NCBI GenBank assembly: GCA_964345005.1
Contig: CAYFPQ010000008.1
Coordinates: 1-64,000, forward strand
Direction: 5' to 3'
Length of the DNA: 64,000 bases
DNA from: JABMPJ01 sp964345005
GTDB lineage: Bacteria; Verrucomicrobiota; Kiritimatiellia; UBA8416; JABMPJ01
Shown: piece by piece, positions 1-7,792 of the stretch
Numbering within the stretch: the first letter of the stretch is position 1
Layout of the letters: each line of letters opens with the position of its first letter
Translations under genes and position numbers: made by a program
Notes under the pieces: model-generated
Databases searched by the model: none
What the model saw: the letters and a program-made list of their open reading frames with translations, nothing else
Told to the model about the DNA's origin: nothing

Positions 1-69
1 ACCGCATTCACAGGTCAATACCTAATTTCTAGTTTCTAGGTCTGACCCTGTCTCCGGTCTCCGCAACCC

Positions 70-1257
70 CTACTTCCCCGCCGCGGCTCTGATAGCTCTT
101 CCGATCTGGGCCGCGGTATCCTTGTGGGCCAGTAGCACTGTCTGAGGTAGAAAGGCGACATCGGCGCACGCTCGCTCCGTTTCCGCAAGGCGCAGATTCG
201 CGTAGTCGGGCGTGTCGACAATGACTGATGTGTCGAAGCTCTTCTCCGCCAGGTAGGGCTGTCTGTACTGCGGGGTCGTGTATCCAGGGCTGATCGGAAT
301 ACCGTATTTCTTCAATGCCTCAAGCATCCGATCCTTGTCCTCAAAACGAATCGTGTAGAGATGATATGCGCGCCGCGTGCAATACGGAAGGGCGTCGGTC
401 GGACCAATCGTGAGCCCGGCAACCCCATTCAGAATCTCGTCCAGAACCGCCGCATTTTCCGTGCGCTGTCGTGTCTGTGCTTCCACTCGCTGCATTTGCG
501 CACACAATACAGCACCGATGAATTCCGGCATCCGGTAGTTCCAGCCAACGTCGAAATGGCCATACCATGCGCCGCCGGGTCTCCGCCCGAGCGACTGCAG
601 GCCCCAGCACCTGTCGTGCAACTCCTGACTGTTGGTGAGGATAATCCCGCCCTCGCCAGCGCTCATGTTCTTCGATGCCTGGAAACTGAACGTCCCGATA
701 TCGCCGATGGCGCCGACCTTACGGGGGCGCCCGTCCATATCGCAGCCAATTGCGCCGTGCCCCTGGGCGCTGTCTTCAACCACGTAGAGGTCGTGCGCGC
801 GGGCAAGCTTCAGGATAGACGGCATATCGCATGGCATGCCGGCAATATGCACGGGAATGACCGCCCTGGTGCGAGGCGTGATGCAGGCCTCGACCTCCGC
901 CGGATCGATGCAGAGCGAGACCGGATCGATATCGGCAAACACAGGCGTCGCGTTGACCTGCAGCACAGCGGAGACAGTGGAATAGAACGTATAGGGAGGA
1001 ACGATGACCTCGTCACCGGCGCCGATACCCAGCGCCTTCAGCGCCACTTCGATCGCACCGGTTCCGTTGGCCACCCCAACCCCATGTTCAGCTTCGTGAT
1101 AGGCTTTGAACTCGTTCTCGAACCGATGCACAAAGGAGGTATCGGCGTTCCCCTGATGCTGAGAGACGCACCACTTCTTCCGCTCCAGTACAGCTGCAAG
1201 GTTCGCCTCTTCCTCCTTACCGAAGATCGGCCATTCCGGAAACCCAATATCACTCAT
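70..1257 (-). CDS. DegT/DnrJ/EryC1/StrS-family sugar aminotransferase
   Basis: PLP-dependent aminotransferase of 395 residues, the usual length for the DegT/StrS family, which transfers an amino group from glutamate or glutamine to a keto-sugar or keto-cyclitol. The PLP lysine is K196 in SFQASKNMSAGEGG, and the cofactor-ring acidic pair is E171-D172 in EDSAQGHGA. The N-terminal part has the family block GVANGTGAIEVALKALG. The ATG at 1257 is preceded by AAGGAG at good spacing. It is the last gene of a minus-strand run with two Gfo/Idh-type genes, 9 bp after the middle one. That pairing resembles aminosugar or aminocyclitol pathways (oxidise, then transaminate), but the substrate cannot be read from sequence. 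The family is secure; the exact reaction is inferred. Confidence 0.93.
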   Translation of the reverse strand: MSDIGFPEWPIFGKEEEANLAAVLERKKWCVSQHQGNADTSFVHRFENEFKAYHEAEHGVGVANGTGAIEVALKALGIGAGDEVIVPPYTFYSTVSAVLQVNATPVFADIDPVSLCIDPAEVEACITPRTRAVIPVHIAGMPCDMPSILKLARAHDLYVVEDSAQGHGAIGCDMDGRPRKVGAIGDIGTFSFQASKNMSAGEGGIILTNSQELHDRCWGLQSLGRRPGGAWYGHFDVGWNYRMPEFIGAVLCAQMQRVEAQTRQRTENAAVLDEILNGVAGLTIGPTDALPYCTRRAYHLYTIRFEDKDRMLEALKKYGIPISPGYTTPQYRQPYLAEKSFDTSVIVDTPDYANLRLAETERACADVAFLPQTVLLAHKDTAAQIGRAIRAAAGK

Positions 1258-1266
1258 CGTTACTCC

Positions 1267-2265
1267 TTATACGTCCACCACGGTTTCTCCTGCCACGGCC
1301 CGTTCGGCGGCCAGCGCCACCCGCATGGTCTGGCGCGCCGCACCTCCATCCACCAGCACCGACTCCCCGTTGCGCAGGGCACTAATGAACGCCCTGTGCT
1401 CTTCAGAAAATCCGAGGTGCATTAGGCCCTCCGTTTCGGCCTTGAATGTCCATTCCTGCGGCTCACCGTCGGTGCGCGTGTAGTGAACCAAACGCTCTTC
1501 ATCCAGATAAGCGATCAAGCGGCCGCAATTCCCCACGATGTCGAGTGTTTGTCCGCTTCCATACTCCGAGAACAGACACATGAACAGGGACGCCCGTACC
1601 TGGTTCGCGTACTCAACGGTAACCACGCAGTTGTCGATAAGGGGAGAACCAGCGGTGGCATTGTTGCCGCCAACCCCGATGACGCGCTCCGGCTCTGCAT
1701 CGGCAAACCAGTTAAAGAGGTCGAAGAAGTGAGAGTTCTTCTCCAGCATCACACCGCCGGTCTTTCCGGTCTGACGCCAGCCCGGCAGCAACGGCTTCCT
1801 GAACTCGCTGAAGACCATCATTTTCACGGCGCCAATCAGGCCGGCATCGATCTTCTCCCGCGCGGCCTGAAGCAATCCGCTATACCGCAACTCATGCCCC
1901 ACCTGTAGGAGCCGGCCGCTTTTCCGCTGCGCCGCTAGAATGGCCTCGCATTCCGCCATATCGATACCCAACGGCTTCTCGCAGAACACATGCTTGCCCG
2001 CCTCGAACGCGGCAATAGCCTGCTCGGAGTGCAACCAGTTCGGGGTGGCAACCACTACGACATCCACATTCGGGTCCACCAGGAGGTCGTGATAGTTTTC
2101 GTAGGTCGCGATATCACCCAAATCGACGGCGGCCGATTCGAGCGCCTCGGCGCTGACATCGGAAAGCGCCGCAATACGGCCCCCTTCAACATCCTTCAAT
2201 ACAGGGATATGTCCGTTCCGGGCAATTTGTCCCAGCCCGATGATCCCATAGCGTACCGGTGTCAT
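1267..2265 (-). CDS. Gfo/Idh/MocA-family NAD(P)-dependent oxidoreductase
   Basis: A 332-residue dehydrogenase of the glucose-fructose oxidoreductase/inositol dehydrogenase family. The N-terminal Rossmann fold opens with YGIIGLGQIARNGHIPVL (GxGxxA type). The family signature EKPLG lies near residue 98 (CEKPLGIDM), where the lysine contacts nicotinamide. The C-terminal half is the alpha/beta substrate domain. Full length for the family. The start overlaps the stop of the upstream gene by 4 bp (ATGA), which implies translational coupling. With the aminotransferase downstream it probably makes or breaks a keto-sugar or keto-cyclitol. The specific substrate is unknown. Confidence 0.92.
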   Translation of the reverse strand: MTPVRYGIIGLGQIARNGHIPVLKDVEGGRIAALSDVSAEALESAAVDLGDIATYENYHDLLVDPNVDVVVVATPNWLHSEQAIAAFEAGKHVFCEKPLGIDMAECEAILAAQRKSGRLLQVGHELRYSGLLQAAREKIDAGLIGAVKMMVFSEFRKPLLPGWRQTGKTGGVMLEKNSHFFDLFNWFADAEPERVIGVGGNNATAGSPLIDNCVVTVEYANQVRASLFMCLFSEYGSGQTLDIVGNCGRLIAYLDEERLVHYTRTDGEPQEWTFKAETEGLMHLGFSEEHRAFISALRNGESVLVDGGAARQTMRVALAAERAVAGETVVDV

Positions 2266-3152
2266 TGCGCAACTCCTTCGCTGATCAGTTCAATCAGGCC
2301 ACTCGCCTCAATCATATCGCCTGGCGAGAAGCGCGGTGTCTTCCCGTCAAGCAACCCGATCACGTCCGTCGCTGCCCGGCGAAACGCCCCGACACGATCA
2401 GCAGTCTCAACAACGACTGGCTGGCCATTCACGCAGTAGTCCACACGAGACATACCGGCAGGAAACGCCTCGCCGGCTCCCGCTACGATCTTCGTTCCCT
2501 GCTCATTCTCCAGCAGAAGGAGGCGGGTATCGCCATCGGTGAGAAGCTCCGCCCTCTTGTAGGGGCCGGGGAAGCAGGCCTGGACCGTGCTGATCAAGTG
2601 AATGCCGTACTTGATCAGAATATCCGACGTCATGCGGAACGAGACCAGGGCCACGCCCCCCGGGGGCAGATCCTTCAGCACGTCATACTCCGGGCAGTAT
2701 CCCTGCTGCGACCAGGAAGCCACTCCGACGCCCTTGGACCTGGCCAACGCAGCCAGTTCTTCCGTCACGCTCTGCTTTGTCGAAAGCGCCTTGTCCGCAA
2801 ACACAGGCTTACCTGCTTCGAGGGCCTTGCGCACAAGGGCCGTGCGCGACTCGACGATCTCGTCCATGACCATGATCAAGTCGCAGGCCTCAATGACCTC
2901 ATCGGTTGTTTTGCCAACCTTGAGGTCAAACGTAGCCGCCATATCCTCAGGTACGCCTGCCAAGCCGCCCGCCACATGCGTCAGCTTGGCGCCGCTCAAC
3001 GGCTTCAAGTCCGGCGCAGCCTCCATCATGGCAAGCTGCCACGCAGGAACCGTCTTGCCCCTTCGGGCCGCCTCAATATCCGGCTTCTTGAACTGCATGG
3101 CATACGCGTACGTATGAATCAACTGCGACCCAACCATTCCAACTGTCTTCAT
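2262..3152 (-). CDS. Atypical Gfo/Idh/MocA-like oxidoreductase
   Basis: A 296-residue Rossmann-type protein related to Gfo/Idh/MocA enzymes. It has a conserved-looking N terminus MKTVGMVGSQLIHTYAYA and a GKPVFADKALS segment where the usual EKP motif would be, so the catalytic lysine context survives (DKALS) but the glutamate and proline do not. A GIHLISTV stretch is placed like the family GxHxxD region but without the Asp. I chose the ATG at 3152 because AAAGGAC precedes it. The open frame runs 156 bases further upstream without a ribosome site and into the control region. First gene of the three-gene run, divergent from the AraC regulator. It could be a non-canonical dehydrogenase or a redox-inactive homologue. 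Confidence 0.8.
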   Translation of the reverse strand: MKTVGMVGSQLIHTYAYAMQFKKPDIEAARRGKTVPAWQLAMMEAAPDLKPLSGAKLTHVAGGLAGVPEDMAATFDLKVGKTTDEVIEACDLIMVMDEIVESRTALVRKALEAGKPVFADKALSTKQSVTEELAALARSKGVGVASWSQQGYCPEYDVLKDLPPGGVALVSFRMTSDILIKYGIHLISTVQACFPGPYKRAELLTDGDTRLLLLENEQGTKIVAGAGEAFPAGMSRVDYCVNGQPVVVETADRVGAFRRAATDVIGLLDGKTPRFSPGDMIEASGLIELISEGVAQ

Positions 3153-3358
3153 ACTAACCGTCCTTTGCTCGTCAATCTGAGCAGTTTCCCCGGCCAAAGG
3201 ACGAGGACGCCCGGTCGACGCCACTATTGGAAATCGACCGTGTATGGAACGCACACTACACCTTTCACCCCATGGGATGTGTGCCCGCTCTCTCGCAATA
3301 TGTCGCATATCTCACGGAGGACTTGTGTCGCAAGACCAGGCCGTGATAGAGTTCATCA
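3153..3358. promoter_or_regulatory. Divergent control region
   Basis: This 206-bp spacer separates the oxidoreductase/aminotransferase run (minus) from the AraC-type regulator (plus). The arrangement implies that the regulator controls both directions. I see no convincing -35/-10 pair or clear operator palindrome, so only the location is supported. Confidence 0.35.
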
Positions 3359-4231
3359 ATGAAGAAGACACCACGAGTGGCGGTGAACTACCCTGACGGG
3401 ACGCTACCGGTGTTCGCAATCAGTGGCTCAGCAGTCTCGGGATCCGCCTACCACCGCCATACGGGGCTCGACTGGGAATTTGTCTACATTCGGAAGGGAT
3501 CGGCAAACGTCCAAGTGGTCGGGAGACCGCTGCAACTGAAAACCGGTGACCTCCTGACCATTGGCACGCAGCAGGCACATGCCTGTGAATCCGTATGCGG
3601 CGTCCGCTCTATCCTGATGGCACGCCATGAATTCCTCAGGGCTCTACCTGTGTGTATCGGGAGACCGAAATCCATGCCCTTCTCGGTGGACGGCGTAGCC
3701 ATCCCAAGAGTCCTACCGCTCACGCAGGCACGGAGACCAGCCGTGGAATTCACAATCGATCGCCTCGGCGATGAGTGCCACCGTCCTTCGCAGACACGGC
3801 CGGCCATGTGCAAGGCTCTCCTGACCCAGTTTCTTGTCGAGATCTCGCGTGCTGCCGATGAACACCAGCCGGCGGCGGCGCCTGTGAGCAAGAGAGCACG
3901 GGATATCGTTGAATCGTTTGCGGATGAATTGCGCCTGTCTCTTGACCGGAGCTGGTCGCTGAACAAGATGGCTGACCGCAGCGGTTACAGTCCCACCCAG
4001 CTCTCGCTCCTCTTCCGGCAAGTCACCGGGATGAGCCCTATCCGCTGGCTTACGAGCGAACGGGTTCGGTCCGCCTGTGATCTGCTGACGTACACAGACC
4101 AGTGCGTCGTGGAAATCGCCGGTGAAACAGGATTCGGCAGCCGGTCACAGTTGCACCGCTCGTTCCGAAGCATTATGGGCATGCCCCCGGGCGCCTACCG
4201 TCAAATCCGGCGCCACGAGACGCATCGCTGA
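3359..4231 (+). CDS. AraC-family transcriptional regulator
   Basis: A 290-residue one-component regulator. The N-terminal half is cupin-like: YHRHTGLDWEFVYIRKGSA followed by LKTGDLLTIGTQQAHAC is the usual sugar-sensing barrel pattern. The C-terminal ~100 residues carry the double helix-turn-helix, with LNKMADRSGYSPTQLSLLFR and the second-HTH signature IAGETGFGSRSQLHRSFRS, ending in GMPPGAYR. An in-frame stop at 3347 rules out earlier starts, so the ATG at 3359 is the first possible. It is divergent from the Gfo/Idh and aminotransferase genes and probably controls them in response to a sugar or cyclitol. That target assignment is inferred from position. Confidence 0.9.
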   Translation: MKKTPRVAVNYPDGTLPVFAISGSAVSGSAYHRHTGLDWEFVYIRKGSANVQVVGRPLQLKTGDLLTIGTQQAHACESVCGVRSILMARHEFLRALPVCIGRPKSMPFSVDGVAIPRVLPLTQARRPAVEFTIDRLGDECHRPSQTRPAMCKALLTQFLVEISRAADEHQPAAAPVSKRARDIVESFADELRLSLDRSWSLNKMADRSGYSPTQLSLLFRQVTGMSPIRWLTSERVRSACDLLTYTDQCVVEIAGETGFGSRSQLHRSFRSIMGMPPGAYRQIRRHETHR

Positions 4232-4730
4232 CCCGGTCAATCACCCGCAAGGCAGCGTGCGCAATAAGCGATTCACAGTCTGGGGAAAGCTGGAACAGCC
4301 CGTAGTAGTAGGGGGCGGAGTCCACTTCGTACTGGCCTTCCGGGAAGGCGGCTTGCGTCGGAATGTAGCCCACTTCGCCATTGTTGGAGTAGCCAACCAG
4401 GAAGAGATGCTGCACGGTGGCGTGTTCCCTGACCGTCAGTCCAATCTCGGCAAACACCTCGCCCGGCAGCGCCAGGAAGACGGCACCCCCTACACCAAGA
4501 GCTTGGACAAGCACGTCGATGTATGGCTGCGGCTCTCCTGCCTCGAGCGTCTGCACCAGAGCTTCAGCCCACGCCTCCGTTCGTCCCTGCTTGTCCGTCC
4601 CGCCCTCTGCACGGATCGACTCCAATGTCGTGCGGGCTTCATCCAACGTAGGAATATGCCACCACGGTAGACGCACCTGTTCAGACGCTATCTGTAGATC
4701 CGTCTCCGTGGACGGTGTCGCGGATTCCAC
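4173..4730 (-). pseudogene. 3' fragment of a neutral/alkaline ceramidase-like gene
   Basis: A 185-codon open frame whose product matches only the C-terminal part of PF04734-type neutral ceramidase-like proteins as I know them. It has a LPGEVFAEIGL segment, then VGYSNNGEVGYIPTQAAF and GQYEVDSAP (the family's GYiPt...YE region), then a terminal helix AHAALRVIDRV. The N-terminal catalytic domain is absent; the family is usually 400 residues or more. The only start is a GTG at 4730, exactly where an unrelated truncated gene begins on the other strand. The last ~20 residues run into the 3' end of the AraC gene and look unnatural. I read it as a broken remnant. A chimeric assembly join is the alternative. 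Confidence 0.7.
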
Positions 4731-4871
4731 GGCCTTGAGAACGGCGCCGTCTCCGCAGGCGTAACCTACTACTTCTGGGTAAAGGCCTCGAACAGCGGAG
4801 GCGATAGCGATTTCAGCACGCCTGATACGGGATCCAGCACGGCCTCAGGGTCGTGGATCCTGATCAACTAA
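4731..4871 (+). pseudogene. 3' fragment of a fibronectin type III-like secreted protein gene
   Basis: An open stretch of 46 codons plus stop, too short for normal ORF calling. It encodes GLENGAVSAGVTYYFWVKAS then NSGGDSDFSTPD and ends in WILIN. The GL..G.TYYFWVKA.N..G.S..S pattern is the end of a fibronectin type III module. In the same frame there is a stop at 4695, and the FN3 match begins at about 4731, so the 5' part of the gene is missing. A strong terminator 12 bp downstream supports this being the true 3' end of a former gene. Confidence 0.65.
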
Positions 4872-4883
4872 CCGAAAATCCCA

Positions 4884-4924
4884 GCGCCGGATCAATCTCC
4901 ATGATTGATCCGGCGCCCCTTTTC
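4884..4924 (+). terminator. Rho-independent terminator after the FN3 remnant
   Basis: A perfect 14-bp stem (GCGCCGGATCAATC with GATTGATCCGGCGC, arms 4884-4897 and 4903-4916), a 5-base loop, then CCCTTTT. It belongs to the truncated plus-strand gene ending at 4871. Confidence 0.85.
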
Positions 4925-4954
4925 CCTTAGAATTTCACTGATAGGAGATGAAGC

Positions 4955-5776
4955 ATGAGGTTTCGTGCGCGCCCCATCTATGTGATCAGTGTGGCTGTGC
5001 TGGTGGGGGTCCTTATCCCCCCACTGGCGCATGCCGTGACCCTCCTTGTCGCCCAAGACGACGCATCAAACTACACCAATAGCACATGGTCGGGGGACGA
5101 AGGTCTGGGTCTAGACACATGGGTATTCCGGATCAGTGGGGGTGGTGGCTTCTATCTCGACGAGAGCGGCGGCCAGGTCGATGGTATTGCCACCAGCGGA
5201 AACACGTGGGGAATGTGGGCCAATGATGGAGGTGGCGCAGGGGTTCAGCACGTCGCCGCCTTCCGCGGCTTCGGGTGGAATGGCAGCTACTGGCAGAATG
5301 CCCTCACACGATTTGGGGACGAATTCCGAATTTCATTCGAACATGGGGCGATCGACCCCAACTCGTCCTGTGGATTCACCCTGCGTAACGGCAACAGCGA
5401 TGCCGATGCCTCGAACTACAACACAGGTTCGCGGTTTGAGTTTGGCTGGTTTCGCGGCGCTGGAGCTGCAGATAGCACCTATACCATCTACGATGGCAGC
5501 GGCGGAGGCGTTGACACTGGTGTAGCCCCTCGCTTCACCGGACTCGACATCGTCCTTCGATTAACGGGCGCCGACAGCTATGAGGTCAGCATCTACGATG
5601 CCACCAACGCTGTGGTCGCTCTGACAAACATCACGAGTACGCTCGGCGCGTCAGGCAGCATCGACAGCGTGGCGCTCTACGACCGTGACACCGATGGCGA
5701 TCCCGGCAACGATGTCTACTTCAACAAGATCGAGATCCGCCACTTCTTACCGCCCACGATGCTGATCGTAAAGTAG
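4955..5776 (+). CDS. Exported protein with a domain shared with the GH57 enzyme
   Basis: A 273-residue secreted protein of unknown function. Residues 1-27 form a signal peptide ending PPLAHA. AGGAGATG precedes the ATG at 4955. The rest is one glycine- and aspartate-rich, probably all-beta domain. It resembles, block for block, the region encoded at about 12930-13525 in the GH57 enzyme: both have a W-rich start, a TSGNTWGMWAN / NSPAFGMYAN segment, FRISFEHGAIDPNSSCGFTL versus LRVQFENNSIGTSNSVGFAL, then DTGV and a LDIVLRLTGADSYEVSI / LEIVFSLTGPTNYSASV block. No PEP-CTERM or other sorting signal is visible at the C terminus. I infer a surface or extracellular carbohydrate-related role from the sharing only. 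Confidence 0.8.
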   Translation: MRFRARPIYVISVAVLVGVLIPPLAHAVTLLVAQDDASNYTNSTWSGDEGLGLDTWVFRISGGGGFYLDESGGQVDGIATSGNTWGMWANDGGGAGVQHVAAFRGFGWNGSYWQNALTRFGDEFRISFEHGAIDPNSSCGFTLRNGNSDADASNYNTGSRFEFGWFRGAGAADSTYTIYDGSGGGVDTGVAPRFTGLDIVLRLTGADSYEVSIYDATNAVVALTNITSTLGASGSIDSVALYDRDTDGDPGNDVYFNKIEIRHFLPPTMLIVK

Positions 5777-5883
5777 GCACCAGCGCGCCGATTTCCGGGT
5801 TTCGACTTCCAGTCTCTGCGTTGAGCATTCCGACTTCCCCTCTCCTCTCCGCTGTGTCATTGTGACTGCGGGAGGAGACGATA

Positions 5884-7623
5884 GTGGATTACGCATTTCT
5901 TGGGGCTGCCTTGTTGGGAGGGTTGGCCCTTTTCATCTTTGGAATGGGACTGATGACGGACGGGCTGCGCCAGGCGAGCGGGGCCGGCCTGCGAACCGTG
6001 CTGGCCCGTACCGGACGAAGTCCGGTGCTTGGCCTGGCCCTCGGTACGGCGCTTGGCACCCTCGTTCACAGTAGCGCAGCGACCGTCATGCTGGTCGGGT
6101 TCGTCAATGCCGGTCTGCTCTCCCTCGCCGAAACCGTTCCCGCCACGCTCGGCGCCTGCATCGGCACTACCATCTCGATGCAGGCAGTGTCCTTGAAGCT
6201 CGGCGACTACTGCTTTTTCGCCATCGCGGCCGGCTTCCTTTTCTCCGGATTGGGCCGTGGTCCACGTTCGCGGCAGGTCGGGCGTGCTCTGCTGGGGTTT
6301 GGACTGCTCTTCCTCGGTATGAACGTGATGAGCGAGGCAATATACCCGCATCGCGAAACACTGCAGCCGTTCCTCGCCGTAGTTGATGGCCGGACATGGC
6401 AAGGGACACTTCTTGGCATAGGAATCGCCACTGTCCTTACATCGATCTGGCAGAGCAGCGGCGCCACGATCGGCATGTGTTTTGCCCTGACTTCGGCTGG
6501 TGTCTTCACAGACCTTCACCAGGTACTCCCGATCGTCATGGGAGCCAATATCGGGACGTGCGCCACGGCACTCCTCAGCAGTATTGGAGCCCACATCGAA
6601 GCGCGTCGGGCAGCGGTTTCTCACCTTATTTTCAAGCTATTCGCCGTGGCCTTCGTCCTGGCTCTGAGACCCTACGTGATCGCGCTCTCCCAGGCCACCT
6701 CTGACGACCTCATTCGTCAGACCGCCAACATGAACACACTCGTCATGACCGCCGCTGCACTGGTCGTGCTGCCGTTCTGGAAGCTCCATGCTGTAGTGGT
6801 CCGATGGGTCACGCCTTCACGAAAGCAGCCTCCGACCCCCAGTTATCTCAAGCCGGAGTTGCTTCACACACCGGAACGCTCCATCCAGGCGGCCATCGAT
6901 GAACTGCGGCGCGCGATCGACATCTGCCGCAACACCTACGCGCTGCTGGCACAGGTCATTCTCCTGAAAGGACGTCCCACAACACTGCGACAAATCAAGC
7001 TCAACGAGAAAGCGGTCAACGAAATCAAGGTCCATGTGAAGGCCTACCTCAGCCAGCTTTCGGCTCGCCAGCTCTCCCGGCGGCAACTCATGCTCATGCA
7101 GGAGGTATCGCGCTGTATGAGCGACATCGAACGGATCGGCGATCATCTCGACAAGATATCGGATACGTCGGTCCGCCGTCGCAAGGAGCCTGCGGCCCTC
7201 TTCCCGGAGAGAACGCTTACACGCCTGTTCGATCTCTACAGCAAGACCGCCAGCATCCTTGGTCTGGTGAGCGATTCGCTTCAACACGGTCAAACGGATT
7301 TCCAGGAGGCAGCACGGGTCTTGCTGGACAGGCGCGACAACTACGCCAGGAGCAGTGAGTCCGCCAAGCAACTACTGGGCGAAGAGGTCGCGGAACGCGC
7401 TATCACGCCCATTGCGGCTCTCTTCTTCCGCGACTATCTCGCGAGCTTCGATCGTATCGTCAAGCACGCTCGCGCTATCGCCCTGGCGCAACAGAAGCCG
7501 GACTTCCGAATCAAACGCCGCAAACTCGATCGTGCTGTGGACTTACAGGAAAACGACGACATCCCACCCCGAGTCCACTCCAAGGATTTCCTGCAGCGTC
7601 TTCATATGGAAGAGTATATCTAG
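5884..7623 (+). CDS. Na/Pi-cotransporter family protein (NptA/YjbB type) with PhoU-like tail
   Basis: A 579-residue inner-membrane protein. The N-terminal ~310 residues hold about eight hydrophobic segments with the duplicated QSS-type repeats of the Na/Pi cotransporter family: GTLVHSSAATVMLVGF early and LTSIWQSSGATIGMCF later. Residues ~330-570 are soluble and helical, with PhoU-like heptads (MSDIERIGDHLDKISD), as in bacterial YjbB-type proteins. The start is a GTG at 5884 with GGGAGGAG upstream. The family takes up or exports phosphate with sodium. A sodium link would suit the sodium-type ATPase in this window, but transport here is inferred from homology. A stand-alone gene. Confidence 0.92.
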   Translation: MDYAFLGAALLGGLALFIFGMGLMTDGLRQASGAGLRTVLARTGRSPVLGLALGTALGTLVHSSAATVMLVGFVNAGLLSLAETVPATLGACIGTTISMQAVSLKLGDYCFFAIAAGFLFSGLGRGPRSRQVGRALLGFGLLFLGMNVMSEAIYPHRETLQPFLAVVDGRTWQGTLLGIGIATVLTSIWQSSGATIGMCFALTSAGVFTDLHQVLPIVMGANIGTCATALLSSIGAHIEARRAAVSHLIFKLFAVAFVLALRPYVIALSQATSDDLIRQTANMNTLVMTAAALVVLPFWKLHAVVVRWVTPSRKQPPTPSYLKPELLHTPERSIQAAIDELRRAIDICRNTYALLAQVILLKGRPTTLRQIKLNEKAVNEIKVHVKAYLSQLSARQLSRRQLMLMQEVSRCMSDIERIGDHLDKISDTSVRRRKEPAALFPERTLTRLFDLYSKTASILGLVSDSLQHGQTDFQEAARVLLDRRDNYARSSESAKQLLGEEVAERAITPIAALFFRDYLASFDRIVKHARAIALAQQKPDFRIKRRKLDRAVDLQENDDIPPRVHSKDFLQRLHMEEYI

Positions 7624-7643
7624 GCAGCTTCGCTGCAATCCCT

Positions 7644-7755
7644 AATGACGAACTACCCAAGCACGAGAGAAATCCGAAGTAAGAACGCCGAAAAGACCAT
7701 GCGCCAGCACTCTTCGGGCTTAGTCATTCTTTGGGCACTTGGGTACTTCGTCATT
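7644..7755. repeat. Intergenic inverted repeat (112 bp)
   Basis: Arms AATGACGAACTACCCAAG (7644-7661) and CTTGGGTACTTCGTCATT (7738-7755) are complementary with one mismatch. They bracket a spacer that contains further near copies of the same words (TTAGTCATTCTTTGGGCAC). The element lies between the convergent ends of the Na/Pi gene and the GH13 gene, so it could act as a two-way terminator or as a dispersed repeat. Confidence 0.7.
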
Positions 7756-7792
7756 CCCTGATGCTTCTCACGACGCACTGCAGTGCCCCGTG

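Noticed and set aside
361..3362. Plus-strand open frames of 354 and 367 codons opposite the aminotransferase and Gfo/Idh genes
   Set aside because: Antisense shadows; the minus-strand products match known families over their full length.
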